Assembly (NCBI GenBank): GCA_030248215.1
Contig: JASANG010001432.1
Span: 1 to 64,000 of the forward strand
Length of the DNA: 64,000 nucleotides
DNA from: Enoplolaimus lenunculus
Taxonomy: Eukaryota; Nematoda; Enoplea; Enoplida; Thoracostomopsidae
Reading direction: 5' to 3'
The notes under the pieces are model-generated. The model made no database searches and was not told where the DNA came from. It saw nothing but the letters and a program-made list of their open reading frames with translations. Positions 34,070 through 45,840 of the stretch are shown piece after piece (within the stretch, counting starts at the first letter, position 1; every line of letters starts with the position of its first letter). Made by a program: the position numbers and the translations under genes.

Positions 34070-37000
34070 ATGTTGTCGGCGTTGCGCAAAAAGTTATCGA
34101 AAGGTACCTACATATTTTGGGTTTTGTTTTGTGTTTATAGTGCTTCTGCTTTTCAACATACTTATGGTTGGTCGTTCAGTATTTTAAGATATCCCTTGGT
34201 TTCCTGTATTTGAGTGTTGTGGAATATTCTGCAATTTAAAGTGCTCAAAATACTACAGTATAGAATTTGTATTACAGACTAAAGCCAGTTATAAAAGTCT
34301 TCATCAGAATCAAGGTTTTTCAACAGAGTGGTGATTTTTGAAAACAGCTGTCACCAAAAATCTAGATAACACGTGAATATGTCCAGAAACGATCTTTTCA
34401 TTTCTTTTTAGATCCTGAGCAAGCTAACGGAAATGTTCCAGTTACGTTGCCGAAAGGCATCGGCACTTTGGATCCGATGCTGCAACGTAAATTTGCTCGT
34501 GGTATTCATTATAATATGAAAATTGTTATCAAGGGAGATAAGTAAGTTTACACGACATGTTATAAAAAAGTGAACATAATTACTTCCATACCAGAGCTAG
34601 TCCGCTGCCAATTTTTTACCGAGGTAGGGCAGGGGTGTGCTGTGTTGGTTTTTTGACTGGTCTCGGTCTCTTTTAGCTGAGTCTCGGTAGGCGTGAATTC
34701 TAGACTAGAAAATAAGTTCCCGTTTTACTTGTTCATTTTTAGACATATATTCGTTTATTTTAGTACAGTATAATTTTTAAAACTTATTATATCCCTGGTT
34801 TAAGCACAGCAAATTGTAGTGACATTTTTTTGATCACTGTTTGAGAGTGTTAGAATTTGGATATTATTCTTGGTGCCACTAATTGTAAGTGGTTAATAAA
34901 ATTAATACAAGTTTGCGGTGGTTTTTTCTTGAAAAATGAAACGTTGAGTCAAACCAATCTTTTCTATTTAATATATACGGTAACGTAAAACGAACCGTGT
35001 AATATAGGTGTTAATTTTTCATTGGAGTTCTGAGCTGAATTACGTTTTTGGTGTTGAAACGAAAAATTTATGTAGTTTGTGAGGTACGTATTGTTTTGTG
35101 TTTGGTGAATTTTAGGAACGTAGGCAAATCGTCTCTTCTGACCAGACTACAGGGTCATCCGTTTAGAGATGAGTATACAGCGTCTGAAGAAATTCAAGTA
35201 GGCACTGTTCAGTGGAATTATAGAGCGACCGATGATATAGTAAAGGTAGATTTTGTTCTGATATCTCGCCTGGAAATAACTAATGGTTGCAAAATGACTC
35301 AATTGTGGCTGCTCACTCTCACTCAAGATTTCATCCCCGGTTACTTCTACTTTTCTTACGTTTTTGGGAAAAACAATAGTATAGTATGAACTAAACATAC
35401 CATCTCGTTTCCATCATATATCTTATATACGTATTTTATCTGTGTTTATTGTTTGTTGGTTGTTTTTGACTATGTGTTTACTTGTAGAGGTAACTAAACT
35501 CTGGCTAGTGCAACTGACGCCTTATTGAAAATTCTGCAACCCCCGCAAAGAAATCTCCCCGGTTCCGGTTGATGCCTCACTCCGCTGGGACCCAGCGAAT
35601 GCCAAGTAATTGAGCGAAGCTGTTCTGCGAAGCGTTTTATGTTTTGCACTCGAGGCTCGAAAGGTGGATTTTCTTCTGTCCGTCCAAAAAAAATCTCAAG
35701 AACCGCTGAGCCGATTTTGATAAACTTTTTTGTTTGAAAGCTTATCATCCTGGTGTGTTAACCTCGCATAGGGGTTTTAAAAGTTTAAGCCGTTTATTAG
35801 CTACATGCTTATTTGTATAACTGGTTACGCCTGAATTAGGACTTTTAACAGTATTTTACTATTAGGGTTGCACTTACAAGCAATCTTATTTAAGTAATAA
35901 AGGGTTTTGGGTACGTGAAATATGAATAAATTAATTATAAACCTCTAAAACGGATAATTGAATAGTTATATAATAGCTAATTTGCATATTAGCTTATTTA
36001 GTTAAGCCTAAGTTAGGACTTTTTAAATGATTTCACTGATTATTAGGGTTACACTTACAAGCAATCAAATTTAGTACTAAAGAGTTTTAGGTGCGAGAAC
36101 TCTTACTAAATTGTTTATAAACTTCCAAAACTGATCAATGAGTAACTAGCTAATAACTAAATTGCGTATTAGATTAATTGGAATGTAAGTGGTTCAAACT
36201 ATCCGTTTGGTGTTTGTGCTTTGTAAGTTTCGAATGCTTAACTGGACTGACTACAAAGTAATTATATCAGAGCTTTGCTCAATAACGTAGTTCTACTACG
36301 ACTGGTACTGGCTTCTCAACAGTTTGAAAATTGGCGTTTCCTGGGGGGGCAGGAGTTTCCTGGGGGGCAGTTTTCCTGGGGGCCCCAGATGATCTGGGGG
36401 GTCCTGGGGACAGGCTTAAAATTTTGCAAACCGACTTTTTGGACCATTTTTTTCATTGTAGACCGTGTTTCCAACTCAACTGAAGATTACTCATCGCTCA
36501 ACATGACAAAAATTTCTCGCAAACGCTAATAACAATAATTTTAACTAATATTACTGACAACTTAACCAGAAGTTGAAAGAAGCACAACTATATAAAATAC
36601 GTATAGATAATCTATAATTGAAACTGTGATTAATATATATTTTATATATTAGTCAAAGCTTCAGTTTATCATAAGGCTCAGGCGGGTTGAACTTGCTGCT
36701 GCAAGGTACTTTCGAATGATGTATGCCATGAAACGGTCTTTAAATAATTGTGCTTTTTTCAGGTCATTATTGAATTGTATTAGTTACTACGGGTATTTGT
36801 AACGCTACTAAAAAATTATGAGTACTCAGCGTAATGTAAAATCATATTTTGCCGAATGTCCTCCTCAAAAGAAGTCCAGGTCTTTACGTTTTAACATTGA
36901 AAATTTTTAGCCTAGCAAAGTCCTGGGGCCCCCCAGCAAAAAAATTTGCTGGGGGGGCATTTTGCTGAGGGGCGCCCGAAAATTCGCCGGGGGGCCTTTC

Positions 37001-40000
37001 CGGGGGGCGGCAAAATTTTCGCCGGGGGAAAATGAAAATTTCGAAAAGTACTGCCCCCCGCTGTGGAGAAGCCAGTGGTTTGAAAAGTACGAGAGCGAAG
37101 CGAGTGAAAAGCGTGACGCAATTTTAAAATTTATGGGTCCCAATGAAAAATTTACGCATCGCGCATGCTCGAAAACCGATTCTGACCCCAAGAATGGCCA
37201 GGCGATCTTACGCGCAGAAAACTGTGAAAAAACCTCACAAGGAGCAGCTACACGCAACTTTAGCACTAAATCTTTTGTAGCAATCGCAGAGCGTTTCTTG
37301 GATCGTCTGCTGATGCAACTCGCACAGATATTTTAACTTTAAATTTACTCTAAATCTTCAACGGACTCAAAAGTACAACAACCTCACTGAACATATTTCA
37401 TCTTTTGACGATGTCATGTTTTCGGTCTTGTCCACAACATCGCAGAGCTCCGACCCCGGCGCCCATAATTTGTGACTTTGATTTTTTGAGCGTGTTTTTA
37501 TCTTTAAGGTAAATATGTATTGCCGCATACGGTCTTTGTATATGGCCGGATCGGACAAAATATCCGGTTCTGGCAAAGGATTACCATCCCCTTCCGTATT
37601 CTACATTGCAAGTTATATGTTGCTGAAAAGTGCATATGACACTGCTCTATTTTATTGTATTATACATCGTCGAAAACGCAGTATTTGGCATTTACATTCA
37701 GAAAACACCGTTAGTACATACTAAAACCGTGGCAGGAACTAAATTGTAACAAATTATAGCAAGCAATGGCAAATTAGCATGATTTAAGATTTGCTTCTAC
37801 GTTAAACCTGCATTTGCTAATTAGTATACGGCAGGGATGTCCGGAGTCGGGGTCCCGAGTCCGGGGTTAGAGGGTGCCGGGGCCGCTGTTAACTGTACCA
37901 TAGACGGTACCGGAAAAAACAAGAAAAAAACAATGTTCCGTGGCACAATTTAGACAGAATCCGAACGCACCACAATAAGTTTATTACATCAGCATAGACA
38001 AAATGTCGAGTGACGCGAGATGGCAGATAACAAATGCATGAACACTAACTTCACAATATGGGAGTATCAACAAAATGTCGCGTGAGGCGATTTGTTAAAA
38101 ACAATACCGTACTCCTCCTAGGTACATGCGTACGCAAAGCAAAAGGTACATAAAATTTGAGGTTTAGTGTATTTTGCTTTGCTGCCTTTGGTACTTTGGC
38201 CGGGGCCCCTGCCCCGGGTAAAATTCTGGCACCGGGACATCTCTAGTATACGGTTACGAAATTGTTTGATATCCGATTGCACTCTGAATATACCAATAGC
38301 TGTAGTTTTTTATTTAGGTTGATGTTTGGGATATCGTTGATGTTGGTAAGAAGAGGAAAAAGACGGAAGGACTGAAATTGCACAATGGTGGTATAGACGA
38401 ATTTGAAGACGCTTGCTTGGATGCGTCCTTTATTGATGTGTACAAGGGTAATATATAAATGTCAGAATTTCAAATAGTGGTTTATTAGATCTTGCCATAA
38501 GACAGAATTCTGCCAATATGAACACAAGGTTTTATCCAAGAACAAAATATAATGTATACGTACTTACTACTTTGTTAATAATTGTGGGAATGTACTAAAA
38601 TAATTTATTAAACTATAGTTATAATGCTTGTATTTTATGACTGGTGTTTTAGGAACGCATGGCGTAATATTTATGTACGATATAACAAAGTCGTGGACGT
38701 GGGATTACGTTGAACGCGAGATCGCTAACGTCCCGGCTGATTTACCTATTCTTGTTATGGGTAAGAATATAGCACGTTCTACACAGTGTAGTGTAACTAA
38801 CGGATTTAATTTATAGTGCGACCAGATATTAATTTACCGGATATCGGAACCGGATACGGATAAAGAATTTTTTACAGCGGCCGGATACATACCGGATATT
38901 AGAATATGTTAATAATTTATTTCGCTGTAATTTTAGCGTGCTTAATGTTTATGTACGTTATAATGTTCATAATTGCTGCTAATAAACTGAAATTATTTAA
39001 TGCAAAAATGCGTGTAACTTTTCACTCGCTTTGCTCGCAATGTTTTCTTTATAATTTTACTTCAGTGCCGTCACTATTTGCTCATTTAATTTTTACTCTA
39101 GGTTTGCAACTGTCACGTGCAGGTTAGAAAAAGTTGGTGAGCAGACTAAAACTTGTGACATGGCGTACACAAGTTCTGCGAACAGATCAGTAGTTGATGT
39201 ATTTTCTTTTTCAGGCAATCATCGCGACATGGGTCATCATAGACAAGTGAACGCGGATAAAGCGAAAACCTTTGTAGAAACATTTAATCAAAACCGGTCA
39301 CGTGCTTCACAGGTATGTTACTGATAGATATGTGTGCTGTTTATTTATATATTTACTGAAATTAGGAATTGTTTGTATCTGTATCCACCTTTCTGTTTAA
39401 ATTTACCGGACAGCAGATTATCAAGGTCGTGGCACAGGGAATATTTACAGTCAATTTTAATTCAATAAATGTAATCAAACTCTTCGAATAGTACGCGTTA
39501 TTTTACATTATTTAGATGCTATTTTGGGTAACATCTGGTTCGTGTAAAAAAATTCATTCAGTGCATGTAACGGTCAATTAATATCCAGATGAATCCCGTC
39601 ACTTTTAGATAAGTGGAGTGTACTTATATTTGCATTTGATATAGTGTAGCATATGCGTTACTTGGTTTAAGGTTCGTTATACAGAATCATCTATGCGAAA
39701 CGGGTTTGGGCTGCGTATGGTTCACTTGTTTTTTGGTATTCCATTTTTATTTGTTCAGCGAAAGTCACTGCTAGCACAGGTAAGTTGGGGTTTACGTTTG
39801 TGGTCGACGTATATTTGTAAGATTGTACGGTCTTATTTTTCAGCTTATGATTATTGTTTTCGCGTAACTCGGTTTTCCTAATTTGGGAGACGTTGCATAA
39901 ACAATTTGGAAAAGCGTTCTTGCCTAACCAATTAAGAAGGCTGCCAAAACCTTTGAACAGAATCAATTGCAAAGAGTGGGATTTGACCCCTAAGTCCCAA

Positions 40001-42987
40001 AGGGTGGGATTTGACCCCTAAGTCCCAAAGGGCGGGATTTGACCGCTAACCCTCCCAGGTTCGGCCGATGGTATGCTGTCGAAAAACTTTTGTAGTGGTA
40101 TCGCATTCAAACACCACTTGAAATTGTACCCCGAATGGACCGCTTTCGGAAATTTTGTATCAATGCTTTTAGATGATTTATGTGTGACATTGCAGTTTGC
40201 ACAGTCGTAGCTAACATTCTCCGTATCAGCACTTTGTTCCAGGTTCGCAAACGGATGTACTGGCGTGATATACCCTCTTCAGCGAATTGTGGAATCTAAA
40301 TTTCTTAAAACGTACTGCATAACCTTTAGCTTTCTTGAATATTGGCTAAGCAGGAGCGGACATAGCGTAGATACTTGGCGGCCGCTCCACGCGAAATGCT
40401 TTGTATACAGCTTCATTTTAAGGTGAAAAATTAAGTGGTGTCCGCTTGAACAGCGTTTTAAAGACTCCTTCTCCAAAAAAACTGCAACAGATGTTACCGC
40501 TAAGTCTTGAAGTGGCTGATATTGGTAGAGTATTTTACTATTGTTTAACGATGCCTTGCATTTCATTTTCAGTTAGATACGAATGAAAACGATATCGCGG
40601 CAACACACGAAGAGCTTGATATGCAAGAAACACTTCCGGATTTCGATTACGATGCATTCTTGGATGGTTTGAGTGCTCGCCGTCGGGCGGAAGCGGAAAA
40701 ATTAGCGCCGGCTCCTACAGTCTCTGAACTTCCAGGTTTGCGTTTATGCGTAGTTTGGTCTGAAGGGTTCGTTCAAAAATTCAGATAGGAATCGGTAAAG
40801 GTGCGCTTTTAAAGTATCCTTTTGAACACGATTGATAAAGTTAGTGCTGTGCTGACACGTGATAACCCGAAACTGTGTAAAATTTTGTGGGATAGTTGTT
40901 AAAGGTATTGTGAAGTGCGTATAACCTCCGGTCTTTTATTTTTTTCGTTTAAGCTGCCGTCGCCGTGGAACAGCGTGGTGGATCTCCAAACACTTCTGGA
41001 GGTACATACAATCAAAGTCCTTGTAAATTGTTAATGCCTTCGAATCAACAACAGCAGTCCGGCACTGTAGTGCAATCAGCCAGCGGCCACACTGGACAGC
41101 TAGGTCTTGCTCGTCCATCATCGCTGAAATCGCTATTTAATCCAGGCTCACAAGCGCACCAATCATCTCCCAAGCTTCCAGTAGGCAATACTGCACCTAA
41201 CAGTCAAATCATTACAGCAGCGTCAGCGGGTAGTAATTCTGCTGCGCAAAATGCGAATTTAAACTCATCTATTGTGACTGACAGTACGCTAACATCAAGT
41301 GGAGTATTGCCAGGCAGTGCTGGCGTAGCAACAACAGTAAATAAAATAATAACAACAACAACAAATAAAACAACGACAAATAAAGCAACAACAGCAAAAA
41401 GAACAACTGCTGTGACTACGGTTAGAACGAACGCAGGTGAATCGAATCCAGTACGAAGTTATGCCGCGAATGAAGGGAAACGGACTTCAATTTCTGCCAG
41501 ATTGACCAGTCCTGATGCTGAGACGCCAGTTGATGTTAGCCCTGACGCGTTAGATCAGTCGTTTTTCCAAGGTAATATAATCGTGATAATTTTTCAAATT
41601 ATTGTCAGCGTACATGGCATCGCAAATCTAGAATATAAAAAAGAAATATATTAGTGTCCCGCCTTGCTTAAAACAAAATCGTATGACTGCCATAGGTCCG
41701 TATTGTGGTTATGATGTTTCATGTGCAGTGCACCAGCTCGGATTTGTCATTTGACTGAAGTTCCTTTGAAGCAGTTTGCTAGTCTAACACTTGCCTGTAT
41801 TCTTAATTGTGGAGTGCCTATTACCAGCTGGTAATAGTTTCTGTAATTTTCGCATTAGTGAATGGCGAGGTGTCAGAAATGACACATTTTGCAGACTTGA
41901 TCTCGCCTACTTTTGTTGTAATTGTATGGTTCGCAAATGCAAGACTGTCGGTCGGAAAGCCTAGCTATGCCAAACTGGAGATCGTTGATACGCTTTTCAG
42001 AATCTGGCTCCTAAGTTTTGTATAAAAGTCCAAATGCGCATTTTAAAGTGTTTTTTGCTTTGTTTAGATGATACTCAACCGGCAGGAATGCAACAGCAAC
42101 AAGTACATCTACACGTTCAATCAGAAAGCGACGAAAGCGATGCGGACACGGAACGACCACCGATGATTTCGTCGTTTCAAGAAGATTTAGATTCAGATAT
42201 AGAAGGTGATGCCGGTCCTCCTATCCATGTTACTCATACTCAACAATTCGCAGAAGAATCTTTAGACTTGACGCCGGCTGCAGATATGGGGATATATGGT
42301 TCACTAGATGCCGATCCGGATAGTTTGGATGTTACTATAGAAAGCAATTCAGGTATGACAGATTCTCGCACAACAGGTAATCGAGGCAGATTTGAATTTG
42401 AGAACGGTACGGGACAAGACGAACGGACGCCGTCAATGATGTTTACAGCGACTCAGCTGGATGTTTTGGCTGAACCAGAAGTTAAAAATTCAAGCGCCAG
42501 CGAAAATGGGATGCTTGGGAATGAGTTTGGCTTAATTCCGAAGCCGGGTGGATTAAGCGAAATGTCTCCGAGAGATTTAGTATCTGAGTTTTCGACGACT
42601 ACAGGCGATGATGATGAGGATTCAATGTCATCCACTACTGGGCAACAAATAACCCCGTCAGGATTTCGTAAGACTGAAGAGAGAAAGAAATCAAAAAAGG
42701 CTGGACACGACAAGGCAGCAAGCAAGCAGTCTGAGAGACACGTCGAGTCTAAGAGTGATCGGCATAAAGCAAGAGAAAGCGGGCAAGTTGGAGACGCCAG
42801 CGAAGCAAGGAAGAAAAAGAAAAAATCGACGAAATCAAACAAAAAAACACGAGACGAAGAAAATCAATTGGAAACGGGGGATACCAAGGCTAGACAGAAT
42901 GCATCGCAGTTACTGTTAGAGGAATTTTTAGGTGGAGGGGTAACTCCAACAGCGGAAACTTTAGGGGGCGATTATGAAGAACTTTAG
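34070..42987 (+). CDS. RABL6: Rab-like GTPase RABL6 (10 coding exons)
   Basis: Ras-superfamily-like protein with a long disordered nuclear tail. Exons: 34070-34103, 34412-34541, 35116-35245, 38318-38447, 38653-38760, 39215-39312, 39672-39779, 40573-40735, 40954-41571, 42068-42987; all phases agree, 812 codons (human about 730). Start [11 protein letters not shown] mirrors human MFSALKKLVG. P-loop GDKNVGKS at 53-60; [13 protein letters not shown] replaces a standard DxxG switch II, as in vertebrate RABL6; the NKxD site is replaced by VMGNHRD, also as in the family. Later blocks: [21 protein letters not shown], a T/N/K-rich linker near the end of exon 9, DQSFFQDDTQP, a lysine-rich segment that could be a nuclear signal, and the family-typical C terminus GGDYEEL. 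Intron 3 (3 kb) hosts two DNA elements and a tandem repeat. Exon borders are by eye. Confidence 0.95.
35760..36180. repeat. Degenerate ~177-bp tandem repeat in RABL6 intron 3
   Basis: Words such as TTAGGACTTTT, TATTAGGGTT.CACTTACAAGCAATC and AAACTT/CTCCAAAACTGAT recur with a spacing of about 177 bp (TTAGGACT at 35836 and 36013), with a third partial unit at the left. Identity is moderate, so it is old. Confidence 0.55.
36308..37075. mobile_element. G/C-run-rich MITE, sister of 8103-8912, in RABL6 intron 3
   Basis: 768 bp, ends CTGGCTTCTCAACAG / CTGTGGAGAAGCCAG, inverted relative to the WIPI-a intron copy. Flanks TGGTA / TGGTT fit a duplication of about 5 bp. Runs such as CTGGGGGGGCAGG and CTGGGGGGTCCTGGGG near 36342-36410 give four or more closely spaced G-tracts. 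Confidence 0.75.
37832..38245. mobile_element. GTCCGGGG-type hAT-like MITE in RABL6 intron 3
   Basis: 414 bp from CAGGGATGTCCGGAG to CCGGGACATCTCTA, flanked by an exact 8-bp GTATACGG (37824-37831, 38246-38253). CCGGGGCC-like words near both ends, AT-rich middle. Confidence 0.8.
38818..38910. repeat. CCGGATA-type MITE fragment in RABL6 intron 5
   Basis: ACCGGATATCGGAACCGGATACGG and CCGGATACATACCGGATATT; same word family as 23447-23560. Ends not defined. Confidence 0.4.
39973..40049. repeat. 28-bp tandem repeat, 2.7 copies, RABL6 intron 7
   Basis: Unit containing GTGGGATTTGACCCCTAAGT starts at 39973, 40001 and 40029. The first two copies differ by one base. Confidence 0.85.
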
Positions 42988-44573
42988 AAGAGTGGCTGTC
43001 GGCAAACAGTTGAATTTGATTCCATATCAGAGTTTGGCTGCACCCGACTGGTATTTTTTGACAAATTGACTGGTCGAAAATTTGTTGGTGGAGCAGCGGC
43101 TAGCGAGATCGGGACGTTTCAAGGCTGTCGAATGATATTATGATCAAATTAGATAAAAACGAATGCGTTGATTGATGCATTAGTGGGTATGAAGGTGATG
43201 TGAGTTAAGAATATTATGATCCCACTATATACTGGCCTCTCCCTCTTACAACTTTTGGGGTCGGACGGCGCTTCTATCAGATTAAACTGGTTAAAACCTA
43301 TCGGTATTTGAAGAATGGGGTGCGGTTCTTACACTTTCAATTTGGGCATTTTATACGAATTGTGGTCGTGTTCTACGATACAATATTCATTTATGGCATA
43401 TTTTAACGCATTTTTTGCAAATAAATGCTTCCAGAAATTGTAGTTTTGCGTAATAATTAGATTTTCTGCTCGTTATAAAATTTTTAAATGTATATTACAT
43501 AGGGGTGATGATGCGCTGCCTCTGAAACAAGTGGGAAGGAGCGCCAACCCGAGGGCAAACCAAAAGTGGGTGAACTTGGTTATATGGTGCCACTCTCCTC
43601 CGCCAGGAGAGCCCAGCTATACTTGTATCGTCGATTCATTAGGTAAAATTGTATCATTTATTACAATTCTCTAATGTAAGTGTAACTAATTTGTGGCGTT
43701 GTATATTATATTACATGTGTACATTGTACTCAATCAAGTTAACGTGTTGTGAAACTGTGATTATTTTTATAAGTCGGCTCTGTACTTTTTGACAATTTAT
43801 TCGAATTCCAGTGTCGGTCGGCCCCCTAGTACACGACTTGCGGGAGGCCACCGCATATTTATTGTAATTAATTATTGCCTTATGGTTCTGGATACTAGAG
43901 AGTACTACACGATAGGTGTTGCGCCACCATCATTAAGCAACTGCTCGCAAGATATGTGAAAAGTCTTATTTTATGTCGTTGTCGGGACCAGAATTTCTGG
44001 CTGAACCAATGCTCTGTAGTAGTACACGCACCTGATGCATTTTGCTGGCGTTGAATGGTAAAATTTGAAAGTTATTATGTGTACTTCTAAGTTGAGTTAT
44101 ATTCGAAGGGGATTTATTCCTAATGGTGGTTCTGCCAGCATTTTTCTCCGAGTTTTTTCAGTCACAGTCGAGACATTGATATTTACCGGTAATACGTTTC
44201 GAAACTTGGTCTTGGCTATTGAAGGTGTGGGCATAAGTATTATGGTATTGAGAGAGAGCAGTTGTGTGTTATGTGGACTTTTTGCAGACCATATAAATAA
44301 GGTCCTTAACGGTTGTTCTGCTATATTTAAAACTTTATAATATAAATATATCTGCTCGAGTAAATGCAGTTTGTTTGTGAAGTAATTAGTTCTATTTGTG
44401 ATATTATACTTTCAAAAAAGCATTTTGAAAGGTACGGTTTAAACAGTAAAATTGTTTGAAAAACGTTTAATTTTTCAACACGATTCCTTAGCTGATATGA
44501 GGTAATTGGTGAACATGACTAAGTTTACGTGGGGTTCATGTAAGCCTTCGTGTAACTGAAACATTTTAATCGT
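42988..44573. other. RABL6 3' UTR and intergenic stretch
   Basis: The first 430 bp are probably 3' UTR up to AATAAA at 43420. Beyond that no gene was recognised; a 91-codon open frame at 44065-44340 lacks any support. Confidence 0.4.
43420..43425 (+). terminator. Probable poly(A) signal of RABL6
   Basis: AATAAA about 430 bp after the RABL6 stop codon. Confidence 0.4.
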
Positions 44574-44757
44574 GGCCAATGTTACTTTAAGGGGCGGAAC
44601 AGTAGATTAAGCGTATTCCTAAGCATATGCCTAAGCGTTTTAAAAAATGTGTTCCTAAGCCTAAGCTTAGGACTAAGCAAAAAATATAATCTAGAATCTA
44701 AACTTACTCTTTTGTGAAAAAACCAGAACTGTGGGCACCCCTTAAAGAAACATGGGC
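44574..44757. mobile_element. Telomere-motif MITE (GGCC ends)
   Basis: 184 bp from GGCCAATGTTACTTTAAGG to CCTTAAAGAAACATGGGC. Flanks TTAATCGT and TTTATCGT are a near-perfect 8-bp duplication. Body: TTCCTAAGC, GCCTAAGCG, CCTAAGCCTAAGC and similar, i.e. degenerate (TTAGGC)n on the complementary strand. Confidence 0.8.
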
Positions 44758-45113
44758 TTTATCGTCATACCTGTTGTGGTGAACGACTTTCTCAGATGTG
44801 CTTCCATGGATATCAAAAGAGCAATTAATTATTTTAACAGTTCCCAGACAAGTTGCCTGGATGAAAATCGTGTTTGAATTTCACTTTTTTGTATTCAAAA
44901 TCAGCAGGAAAAGGTACTTGCAAACAAATATATTTTATTCGTGCTTTTAGATTCACTATTTATTATATTGTTATTCGTTTATAGTCAAATTTGTATACTA
45001 TTCTGTCGTTGATAGTAAATCTGTTGCTGTTAGATTTTTGTTGCGTACTCGATTTTGGTGATGTTAAAGAAGTCTTGTAAGCGCGCGACACTGAAGGTCT
45101 TAAATGTGTTTAT

Positions 45114-45505
45114 CAGGGTTCAACAGGAGTTCATGTTCCGGCCGGAATTCGTGCAAAATTCAGTTCCTGTTCCTGCGTTCAAAGATGCAGGAACCGGAAT
45201 TTTTACGGTTTTGTGTTAATTTATTAATAATCATTTAAATATTGGAAACTTTGTCTTTGCAAAATTGTTATTTCGAAATGAGCGTTTTTGCGATTAACTC
45301 AATTTTGTTAAATTGTTTACGGTATGTTTTCGAAAAAAATGTGAGGAAATAGCTGAAAATTCGTTTAAGCCATTTTTGGCTAGTTTCCTAAAAAGTCAAC
45401 AGTAATTTGGTGATAAAAAATATATCAAATTCGGGTCCCTGTTCCGGTTCCTGAAAAGAAATTTAATTCCTGTTCCTGCATAATTTGGTTCCTGTTGGAA
45501 CCCGG
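45114..45505. mobile_element. CAGGAAC-type hAT-like MITE
   Basis: 392 bp from CAGGGTTCAACAGGAG to CCTGTTGGAACCCGG with an exact 8-bp duplication GTGTTTAT (45106-45113, 45506-45513). Immediately adjacent to a second MITE whose own duplication overlaps this one. Confidence 0.85.
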
Positions 45506-45515
45506 GTGTTTATAT

Positions 45516-45755
45516 GCCTTGCAAAAATTCTCCGGTAACAGTCGGTGTCTGTTTCTGTCACAATTTTCAGGAAAGAATTTCCGAAAATTCGCAGAAAATT
45601 AGCGTTAAACCAAACAAATTAACAACATATTGCAGATAATAGCTAAAATTAAGTAGTTAACCGTCATCGTCACTACCTAATTTCGTCTCACCTCCGACTC
45701 CGGCAAGTTTCGTTGACCTCCAGGTCCGGCATTTTTCATCTCCGGTTGCACCCTG
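45516..45755. mobile_element. Internally deleted GGAGCCGGAGG-type hAT-like MITE
   Basis: Right end CATCTCCGGTTGCACCCTG and words CACCTCCGACTCCGGCAAG match the reverse complement of the 58629-58992 family. Flanks GTTTATAT (45508-45515) and TTTTATAT (45756-45763) fit an 8-bp duplication with one mismatch. About 240 bp, so shorter than its relatives. Confidence 0.65.
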
Positions 45756-45840
45756 TTTTATATATATGTTTCTTTTCTAGGGTTTGCCTTTATTGTGATT
45801 TATTGGTTGTGATTGGTAGTGCAACTTCCACCAGTTAACA

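Noticed and set aside
35500-35750. Repeat with AACCGCTGAGCCGATTTTGAT, reminiscent of motifs near some animal transposons
   Set aside because: Only one copy is in the window and no ends could be defined, so no class is assigned.
42453-42842. 129-codon minus-strand frame inside RABL6 exon 10
   Set aside because: Antisense shadow of a lysine/serine-rich coding exon; rich in F, L and S as expected from such a shadow.
44065-44340. 91-codon plus-strand frame between RABL6 and EOGT
   Set aside because: No splice context, no domain and no similarity noticed; consistent with chance.
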